From: Fibrobacter sp. UBA1765
GTDB taxonomy: Bacteria; Fibrobacterota; Fibrobacteria; Fibrobacterales; Fibrobacteraceae
Assembly: GCA_002314675.1 (NCBI GenBank)
Contig: DCGZ01000023.1
Coordinates: 1 to 14,513 of the forward strand
DNA length: 14,513 nt
Direction of reading: 5' to 3'
Notes under the pieces: generated by a model
The model's database searches: none
What the model saw: only the letters and a program-made list of their open reading frames with translations
What the model was told of the DNA's origin: nothing
Made by a program: the position numbers and the translations under genes
Shown here: positions 6,772 to 12,217 of the stretch, piece by piece
Position numbering within the stretch: the first letter of the stretch is position 1
Layout of the letters: every line of letters begins with the position of its first letter

Positions 6772-8393
6772 ATGCCCTCCATGATGCACTTCCAGGCTTC
6801 GTTAACAGTTTCTTCTGGAATGTTCTTGACCTTTTCAACCTTGCCGATGCAGGTTGGCAAAATGTAGACGCGGGTGTTCTTTTCTGCCTTTTTGTCAATG
6901 CCCATGGCTTGCCATGCGGCGGCTGTATTCAAGGCGAAGTCTACCTTTGCAGGGAGACCTAGAGCGTCGAGCAACTTGTTCTGGCGATCTTCGTCTTCCT
7001 TGCTCATCATGCCAAGGAGCACTGCGGCACGGGCCGCGACACGCATGCCAAGGCTTACCGCAATGCCGTGGGAATACTTGTTGTAATCGGTGAGCTTTTC
7101 GATGGCGTGTCCAAATGTGTGGCCGTAGTTGAGGATTGCACGCAAACCGTTTTCCTTTTCATCGATGCCTACGACCTCTGCCTTGATGCTGCAGCTGCGA
7201 AGAATCAAGGCCTTAAAGACTTCTTCGTCCTTTGCATTGATCTTTGCCGCATTGTCTTCCATGTACTTGAAGAATGCTTCGTCGTAAATCACGCCGTACT
7301 TGACTATTTCTGCGATGCCAGCCTTGACTTCGCTTTCGGCAAGTGTCTGGAGCGTGTTCAGGTCGCATACGACTGCGCGTGGCTGGTAGAATGCGCCGAT
7401 CATGTTCTTGCCTGCAGGGTGGTTTACTGCCACCTTGCCGCCAACGGAACTGTCGACCATGCTAAGGACTGTTGTCGGGAGCTGGATGAACGGAACGCCG
7501 CGCTGGTATGTAGCCGCGCCAAAGCCCGCCATGTCGCCAACGACGCCACCGCTAAACTGTAGCAGGCAGCTCTTGCGGCCGTATTCGCGGTGGAGCATGA
7601 ATGTGTAAAGCTGGTTCAAGCTAGAAAGAGTCTTGTTTGTTTCGCCTGCGCGGAACTTGAATACCGGGCAGCCACCAGCCTGGTTCTTGATCTTGTCGAG
7701 TGTGCGGCTTTGTGCCTTTGCTACGGTTGTGTCTGTGCAAACAAGGAACTTGTGGCTTTGAGAAAGCTTTAAGCCTTCAAGCAGGCAGCCGATATGCGGC
7801 AAGATTCCCTTGCCGATAAAAATCGGGTAACGGTCGCCGCCTGATGTCTCTACAGAAATTGCATACGATTCATAGAAGCGCAGCAGCTGTAAAATCTTGT
7901 CGGCTACGTGCTGTTCCGAAACATCGTTGGAACTTTCTACGCTAAAGTCTGCCTTGGAATACCAGCGTTCGCGATCGGCGAGCATGGTCTTGATTTTTGC
8001 AAGGCGCTCTTCGTCGTTAAGGCCTGCCATGAGCGGGCGGGTGTTCTTGCGTGCAATGCGCTCCGAAAGAACTTCTGGGGTTGCCCAAAGGCGAATTAGC
8101 AAACCGGACTTGCGAATTGCCGTAACGATGGAATCTTGTGAAAGGGCGCCGCCGCCAAGAGAAATAATCTTTGGCTCTTCGCCAGCTGCGAGTTCTTCGA
8201 TGAGCTCGCGTTCCATTTTGCGAAATGCGCTTTCGCCGTCCTGTTCAAAAATTTCAGAAATCGTTTTGCCTGCGCGTTCGACAATGATAGCGTCTGTATC
8301 TACAAAAGGCCTGCCCATGCGTTCTGCGAGGGTGCGACCCACGCGGCTCTTGCCGCTAGCCATGAAACCTGTAAAAAATATATGCTTGTTCAT
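6768..8393 (-). CDS. aroKB: bifunctional shikimate kinase / 3-dehydroquinate synthase fusion
   Basis: One 541-residue chain carries two shikimate-pathway enzymes. Residues 1-165 are shikimate kinase: Walker A GFMASGKS (9-16), shikimate-binding Asp34 and Arg58, GGG (80-82) and the lid Arg119 in NTRPLM. Residues from about 175 are 3-dehydroquinate synthase: GGVVGDMAG (282-290), DSSVGGKVAVNH (314-325), KNMIGAFYQP (329-338) and AEIVKYG with metal ligand Glu362. GHTFGHAIE (His425) and SHG (His442) supply the other metal ligands. The synthase makes 3-dehydroquinate from DAHP and the kinase phosphorylates shikimate, so the steps are not consecutive; AroE, encoded just upstream, works between them. 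A similar AroKB fusion is known in Thermotoga. The ATG at 8393 is preferred to a TTG at 8402, because AGGA would be too close to the TTG. The 48-base gap from aroE indicates an operon. Confidence 0.95.
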   Translation of the reverse strand: MNKHIFFTGFMASGKSRVGRTLAERMGRPFVDTDAIIVERAGKTISEIFEQDGESAFRKMERELIEELAAGEEPKIISLGGGALSQDSIVTAIRKSGLLIRLWATPEVLSERIARKNTRPLMAGLNDEERLAKIKTMLADRERWYSKADFSVESSNDVSEQHVADKILQLLRFYESYAISVETSGGDRYPIFIGKGILPHIGCLLEGLKLSQSHKFLVCTDTTVAKAQSRTLDKIKNQAGGCPVFKFRAGETNKTLSSLNQLYTFMLHREYGRKSCLLQFSGGVVGDMAGFGAATYQRGVPFIQLPTTVLSMVDSSVGGKVAVNHPAGKNMIGAFYQPRAVVCDLNTLQTLAESEVKAGIAEIVKYGVIYDEAFFKYMEDNAAKINAKDEEVFKALILRSCSIKAEVVGIDEKENGLRAILNYGHTFGHAIEKLTDYNKYSHGIAVSLGMRVAARAAVLLGMMSKEDEDRQNKLLDALGLPAKVDFALNTAAAWQAMGIDKKAEKNTRVYILPTCIGKVEKVKNIPEETVNEAWKCIMEGI

Positions 8394-8441
8394 AAAAATC
8401 AAGATCCTATTAAAGAGCGTTTTTGAAGTGTAGCGAGAGTG

Positions 8442-9299
8442 TTATGCTTGTGCTAGGGCCTCTCGCATGGTTTTGACTAGCGTTTCGTCGCTTACGTTTT
8501 CTGTTTCTTTTGGGAACCACAGTCTAAAGCTTGCTGCTCCCTGGTGGACTAGCATGCCCTCGCCGTTCAAGGTCTTTGCCCCTTGTTCACGTGCTTCGCG
8601 AAGTAGGCGTGTTTCTGCCGGTGTGTACACGATGTCGTAAACGAATTGACCGGCACGGTACTTTGCGTTTGGCAGAGGGGTGTCGTCTACATTTGGGAAC
8701 ATGCCGACCGGGGTCGTGTTCAAAATGATATCTGGAGCTGTTGTGTCGAAATCAGCAAATGTTACAACGCATGGCGCATTTTGCGGGAATGCTTCTGCTA
8801 GGCGCTTTGCTAGTGCGCCACCCTTTTCTGGGTTGCGGCAAACGATCGTGAGTTTTGCGCCTCGTTCAAGTAGTGCAAAGCAAATGGCTGCCGCTGCTCC
8901 ACCGTTACCAAGGAGGGCAATCGTCTTGCCTTCTACATGGACTCCGGCTTCTTCAAGGTTCTTGAGAGCACCGTAGGGGTCTGTTGTGGTGGCGCAGAGT
9001 TTGTCTCCATTCCAGTAAAGAGTGTTTGCGCTGCCGGTGAACTTTGAAATTGGCGAGAGTTCGTCTGCGAATTCCTTTAAGCGTTCCTTGAATGGAATCG
9101 TGAAGTTTGCACCGCGAAAGTGCATTGCTCGAAAGCCGGCAATTGCATTTGCAAAGTTTTCTGGTTCTGGTGCAAGGGGAATGTAGACTGCGTTAATGCC
9201 AAGCTTTGAAAGGATCGCATTGTGCATTGCAGGCGATTTGCTGTGACCGACCGGATGGCCGAACACGCCTAAGATTTCTGTTTTTCCGTTTATTGCCAC
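8442..9299 (-). CDS. aroE: shikimate dehydrogenase
   Basis: AroE reduces 3-dehydroshikimate to shikimate with NADPH. The 285-residue protein has the substrate-binding GHPVGHSKSPAMHN (14-27), NFTIPFKE with catalytic Lys71, TTDPYG with Asp107, and the nucleotide-binding GNGGAAAA (131-138). NTTPVGM, YDIVYTPAET and GMLVHQGAASF complete the family pattern, and length is normal. GSANTL replaces the more common GAVNTL, a mild change. The start is a GTG, chosen because GGAGG (9310-9306) lies six bases upstream. It is the first gene of the minus-strand run aroE, aroKB, reductase. A structured leader lies upstream of it. Confidence 0.95.
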   Translation of the reverse strand: MAINGKTEILGVFGHPVGHSKSPAMHNAILSKLGINAVYIPLAPEPENFANAIAGFRAMHFRGANFTIPFKERLKEFADELSPISKFTGSANTLYWNGDKLCATTTDPYGALKNLEEAGVHVEGKTIALLGNGGAAAAICFALLERGAKLTIVCRNPEKGGALAKRLAEAFPQNAPCVVTFADFDTTAPDIILNTTPVGMFPNVDDTPLPNAKYRAGQFVYDIVYTPAETRLLREAREQGAKTLNGEGMLVHQGAASFRLWFPKETENVSDETLVKTMREALAQA

Positions 9300-9420
9300 G
9301 GAAAACCTCCAGTGAGGTTTGGACTTGCACCAAGTGCTTCGGGATTTGGCTGTTTAATGCGTTTTTGAGTGCATTAAGGCTGAAATGCCTGATCGGGTGC
9401 CGTCACGGTTAATATACACC
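9300..9420 (-). promoter_or_regulatory. structured leader upstream of aroE
   Basis: Several small inverted repeats occur before the GTG. TTAATGC (9354-9360) and GCATTAA (9371-9377) form a perfect 7-bp pair around ten bases. AGGC/GCCT surrounds TGAAAT just upstream, and GCAC-TTG-GTGC lies nearer the gene. On the minus strand CCTC-ACTG-GAGG includes the GGAGG ribosome binding site. A TATATT (9416-9411) could be a -10 element, but its -35 is poor. These are sequence pairings only; regulation of the aro operon by them is speculative. Confidence 0.3.
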
Positions 9421-9550
9421 TTGAATTTAAACAATTTTTTTTGAAAAAGGGTAGTGTGCTAAATAAAATATATGTGAATTTTTAACTGAATCGTATGGAA
9501 TGACAAAATGGTTCTTTAAACGTTGTATTTTAACTGTTTTGGAGGCGAAA
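9421..9550. other. AT-rich intergenic DNA without a recognisable gene
   Basis: No open frame with a start and ribosome binding site was found on either strand. A run of eight T lies near 9435-9442. A direct repeat TTTTAACTG occurs at 9480-9488 and 9528-9536, spaced 48 bases. The GGAGG near 9541 has no start codon at suitable distance. Confidence 0.4.
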
Positions 9551-9737
9551 TTACGGTCTAGAAGAAGCTGAAACTGCTTTTAGACCGTAAAAAATGGCTT
9601 GAAGCTTTATTTTTTGTTTGATTGTGTTTCTGTGTTACGGTCTAAAAAGAATAAAAAACAACATAGGACCGTAATGGACTTGCGGCCCTATGTTGTTTTA
9701 CGGTCTAAACAAGCTAAAATGTGGTTTTGGACCGTAA
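9551..9737. repeat. three 40-bp inverted-repeat units with TTACGGTCTA arms
   Basis: Unit 1 is TTACGGTCTA (9551-9560), a 20-base spacer and TAGACCGTAA (9581-9590). Unit 2 spans 9635-9674 and unit 3 spans 9698-9737. Both have the identical left arm and a right arm ending GGACCGTAA, which keeps the pairing through a U-G wobble. All three units are exactly 40 bases with unrelated centres. Left arms start 84 and then 63 bases apart, both multiples of 21, so they face the same side of the helix. In RNA, unit 1 could form a stem of about 14 bp and unit 3 about 12 bp. The array begins 20 bases after the ATPase stop and lies upstream of aroE. It is not a CRISPR array, because the arms alternate in orientation. 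Confidence 0.8.
9655..9699 (-). terminator. Rho-independent terminator of the amino-acid ABC operon
   Basis: Read on the minus strand, AAAACAACATAGGGCCG (9699-9683) pairs with CGGTCCTATGTTGTTTT (9671-9655) across an 11-base loop. This gives 17 bp with one G-U pair, and the T-run continues to 9653. It lies about 58 bases after the ATPase stop. Its second arm overlaps the right arm of repeat unit 2, so the two hairpins exclude each other. Confidence 0.8.
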
Positions 9738-9756
9738 ATTGCAGTAATTGAGGAAA

Positions 9757-10515
9757 TTATCCGTTGAATCGAGCTAGGAAGCTTGCGAGGCGTTCGTTGT
9801 TTGATTCGTTGAACACGTAGTTTGGCGAACCCTGTTCCACGATTACGCCCTGGTCCATGAATATTACCTTGTGCGCGACGTCGCGTGCAAAGGCCATTTC
9901 GTGCGTCACGATTACCATGGTCATGTGGTGGTTTGCGAGGCGCTTGATAATCTTTAGGACTTCGCCAGTGAGTTCTGGGTCTAGTGCACTTGTTGGTTCG
10001 TCAAAGAACAAGATCTTTGGCTTCATGGCCAGTGCGCGAGCTATGGATACTCGCTGTTGCTGGCCACCGCTAAGTTCGCACGGGTATGCGTTTTCCTTGC
10101 CTTCGAGGCCAAACTTTGCAAGGAGCATTTTGGCAAATTCCCTGGTTTGAGTGCGATCTTCGTTCAAAACGCGAATCGGAGCTAGCGTAATGTTTTGCAA
10201 GGCGGTCAAGTGCGGGAACAAGTTGAAGTTCTGGAACACGAGGCCCGTAGAAAGGCGAATGTCGCGAAGTGTTTTTGCCGGAGCGTATTTGAGCGGGTTG
10301 CTGCCAGGCACAACCATGTTGAGGCCGTTGACCTGGACGTCGCCTGCGTCCATGGTTTCGAGCTGCGTGATGCAACGGAGTAGTGTTGACTTGCCGCTAC
10401 CAGAAGGCCCGATAATGGAAAGGACTTCGCCCTTTTCAAGTTCAAAGGAAATATCCTTTAGAACATGGTTACTGCCAAAAGATTTTTTGAGGTGCTTAAC
10501 TTCTAGAATAGCCAT
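9757..10515 (-). CDS. polar amino acid ABC transporter ATP-binding protein (GlnQ/HisP type)
   Basis: This is the cytoplasmic ATPase that powers uptake with the adjacent permease and binding protein. Its 252 residues show Walker A GPSGSGKST (36-44), Q-loop Gln95 in VFQNFNLFPH, signature LSGGQ (148-152) and Walker B ILFFDEPTSALD with catalytic Glu173. The H-loop is His205 in VTHEM. The RVSIARALAMKP and EQGSP segments are typical of the amino-acid (PAAT) subfamily. About twenty extra residues between NGLNM and the Q-loop (roughly 68-88, with PGSNPLKYAPAK) make that region longer than in E. coli GlnQ. The ATG follows the permease stop by eight bases, and AGGTGA provides the ribosome binding site. 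A terminator follows. The substrate is not readable. Confidence 0.95.
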   Translation of the reverse strand: MAILEVKHLKKSFGSNHVLKDISFELEKGEVLSIIGPSGSGKSTLLRCITQLETMDAGDVQVNGLNMVVPGSNPLKYAPAKTLRDIRLSTGLVFQNFNLFPHLTALQNITLAPIRVLNEDRTQTREFAKMLLAKFGLEGKENAYPCELSGGQQQRVSIARALAMKPKILFFDEPTSALDPELTGEVLKIIKRLANHHMTMVIVTHEMAFARDVAHKVIFMDQGVIVEQGSPNYVFNESNNERLASFLARFNG

Positions 10516-10523
10516 GGTTCACC

Positions 10524-11165
10524 TCACTTGTAGTAGTTCAGCTTCTTTTCGACATAGGCGAAAAGGCAGCTAAGCAAAAGGTTTGCAACGTAATAGAATA
10601 TGCCTGCAACAAAGAGCGGGTAAATGCTTGCGTATGCGGCTTGCTGTTTTTTTGCAAGTGAAAAGAGTTCTGTGACTGCAATAACTTGTGCAAGTGAAGT
10701 ATCCTTGATAAGCGTGATGACTTCGTTTGCACTTGCCGGTACAATGTGCTTTGCGACTTGAGGCAAAATGATTCTGTAGAATGTTTGGCGCTTTGTAAGT
10801 CCAAGCATTGCCGCTGCTTCGTACTGGCCGCGTGGAATTGCCTGAATGCCACCTCTAAAGATTTCTGCGAAGTATGCTGCGTAGTTAATGGAAAAGGCAA
10901 CTACTACTGCCGGGAATCTGTCGAAATTCCAACCTAGGTAGGCGGAGCCAAAGTAGATTGCTACGATCTGCAAAAGGAGCGGGGTGCCGCGCATTACGGA
11001 GATGTAGAATGAAACTGGCAGGCTAATGAACTTGAACTTGGACATTTTTCCAAGAGCAATGATCAGGCCTAGTGGAATTGAAAACAGGAGCGTAAGCCCA
11101 AAGATGGCAAGGGTCGTTAGGAACCCTTCGCCAAGAATCGGTAGCAGCGAAGTTAAATCAGCCAT
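10524..11165 (-). CDS. amino acid ABC transporter permease (HisMQ family)
   Basis: This 213-residue inner-membrane protein forms the translocation path. It has about five hydrophobic spans (roughly 13-38, 50-76, 84-104, 146-168 and 180-206). It shows the family's RGTPLLLQ (59-66) and the EAA loop starting at Glu116 (EAAAMLGLTKRQTFYRIILPQ region), which docks on the ATPase. A single permease gene suggests a homodimer, as in GlnP. It lies between the binding-protein gene, 131 bases upstream, and the ATPase gene, eight bases downstream. Only a weak ribosome binding site is seen before the ATG, consistent with lower expression than the binding protein. Confidence 0.94.
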   Translation of the reverse strand: MADLTSLLPILGEGFLTTLAIFGLTLLFSIPLGLIIALGKMSKFKFISLPVSFYISVMRGTPLLLQIVAIYFGSAYLGWNFDRFPAVVVAFSINYAAYFAEIFRGGIQAIPRGQYEAAAMLGLTKRQTFYRIILPQVAKHIVPASANEVITLIKDTSLAQVIAVTELFSLAKKQQAAYASIYPLFVAGIFYYVANLLLSCLFAYVEKKLNYYK

Positions 11166-11231
11166 AAAAATTTTTACTTACCAAAAACGCAAAATCAAGA
11201 GAATTTCTTATAAAGGCCTTGCGTTTCCTAA

Positions 11232-11266
11232 GCAAAACAATCCGCAGCGAAGCGAGGACATTTTGC
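11232..11266 (-). promoter_or_regulatory. imperfect hairpin between the binding-protein and permease genes
   Basis: GCAAAACAATCC (11232-11243) and GGACATTTTGC (11256-11266) can pair imperfectly (six plus three pairs) around GCAGCGAAGCGA. The loop carries the GCGAAGCG core also seen in the repeat near 3.39 kb. No T-tract follows on the minus strand. A position inside an ABC operon, after the binding-protein gene, is typical of elements that stabilise the upstream mRNA and reduce read-through; that role is inferred. Confidence 0.4.
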
Positions 11267-11296
11267 GTGGAAATGTCAAGGCTAACAGTGACAAAA

Positions 11297-12079
11297 TTAC
11301 TTACCAAACCACTTGGCTGAGATTTCTGCAAACTTGCCGTCAGCTTGCATTGCAGCAAGAACGCTATCAACGGCTGCGCGGAGCTGCTGGTCGTTCTTAC
11401 GGAAACCGATTGCGTAAACTTCTTCGCTCAATCCTTCTTCAAGAACAATATATGGCTTGTTGTTGCTTGCAATCCAGTAGTTTGCAACGATTTCATCAAG
11501 GAACACTGCTTCTACACCGCCCTTGTCGAGGTCCATGAGAGCTGTCTGGTTGTCGTCAAACGGAACGATTTCTTTTGCAGCCTTGCCAGCGTCAGATTCA
11601 TCAAGAAGCTTCTGAGCTGTAGAACCGTTCTGGACTGCAATCTTTTTGCCTGCAAGGGAAGCAAGCTTTGCAAGGCTAGAATCCTTGACTACAAAGATCA
11701 TGCGGTTCTTGAGGTATGGGTTGCTCAAGTTCATTGCAGCAGCACGTGCCGGGTCAACAGAGAGACCGTTCCAAATGCAGTCAATTTTGCCAGTGTTGAG
11801 TTCCTGTTCCTTTGCATCCCAGGAAATCGGCTGGGTCTTTAGTTGAACGCCAAGGCGTGCAGTAACTTCCTTTGCAAGGTCAATGTCAAAGCCTACAATG
11901 TTGTTGTCCTTGTCGCGGAAACCCATTGGAGGGAAGGAATCGTCAAGGCCAAGAACGAATACGCCAGCTTTCTTTACCTTGTCAAGGGAAACATCGCCCT
12001 GTTCTTTTTGCTGTTCATTACATGCCGTAAACAAGAGTGCTGTTGTTGCGAGCGCAAGGCCTGCAAAAAACTTCTTCAT
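11297..12079 (-). CDS. amino acid ABC transporter substrate-binding lipoprotein
   Basis: This family 3 solute-binding protein captures the amino acid outside the inner membrane for the permease and ATPase encoded downstream. The 260-residue chain starts with a lipoprotein signal ending LLFTAC (lipid-modified Cys20). The mature part has the family signature DDSFPPMGFRDKDNNIVGFDIDLAKE and continues with DCIWNGLSVDPARAAAMNLSNPY and KKIAVQNGSTAQ. The C-terminal helix ends AEISAKWFGK. A lipid anchor in a Gram-negative-type cell suggests tethering to the inner or outer membrane rather than free periplasmic movement. AAGGAGT (12092-12086) is a strong ribosome binding site, matching the need for excess binding protein. 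It is the first gene of the three-gene operon. Confidence 0.95.
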   Translation of the reverse strand: MKKFFAGLALATTALLFTACNEQQKEQGDVSLDKVKKAGVFVLGLDDSFPPMGFRDKDNNIVGFDIDLAKEVTARLGVQLKTQPISWDAKEQELNTGKIDCIWNGLSVDPARAAAMNLSNPYLKNRMIFVVKDSSLAKLASLAGKKIAVQNGSTAQKLLDESDAGKAAKEIVPFDDNQTALMDLDKGGVEAVFLDEIVANYWIASNNKPYIVLEEGLSEEVYAIGFRKNDQQLRAAVDSVLAAMQADGKFAEISAKWFGK

Positions 12080-12167
12080 AAAAATACTCCTTAAAAATAT
12101 TACTTGTAAAATCTAGTTTTTTTTATAAAGAAGATTGCTAGAATTTTCTTTTGAATGTTTAACAGAA

Positions 12168-12198
12168 AAGCCTACCCCAAAAAATTTGGAATAGGCTT
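12168..12198 (-). terminator. hairpin terminator of the arabinanase gene
   Basis: On the minus strand AAGCCTATTCCAAA pairs with TTTGGGGTAGGCTT around TTT. This is a 14-bp stem with two U-G pairs that form only in this orientation, followed by a short T-run. It starts 20 bases after the stop codon. Confidence 0.75.
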
Positions 12199-12217
12199 GC
12201 TTTGTTTTGATTTTATT

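Noticed and set aside
7068..7562. 164-codon plus-strand open frame within aroKB
   Set aside because: It is antisense to the conserved dehydroquinate synthase domain, has cysteine/valine-rich composition and no family signature.
9411..9416. TATATT as a confident aroE promoter
   Set aside because: No acceptable -35 element lies 16-18 bases upstream; kept only as a remark in the leader entry.
9551..9737. CRISPR array interpretation of the TTACGGTCTA repeats
   Set aside because: The repeat arms alternate in orientation, are only 10 bp, spacers are unequal (20-44 bases), and no cas gene is nearby.
9675..9752. Short plus-strand frame starting ATGGACTTGCGG inside the repeat array
   Set aside because: It is about 25 codons, lacks a ribosome binding site and consists mostly of the inverted-repeat arms and terminator stem.
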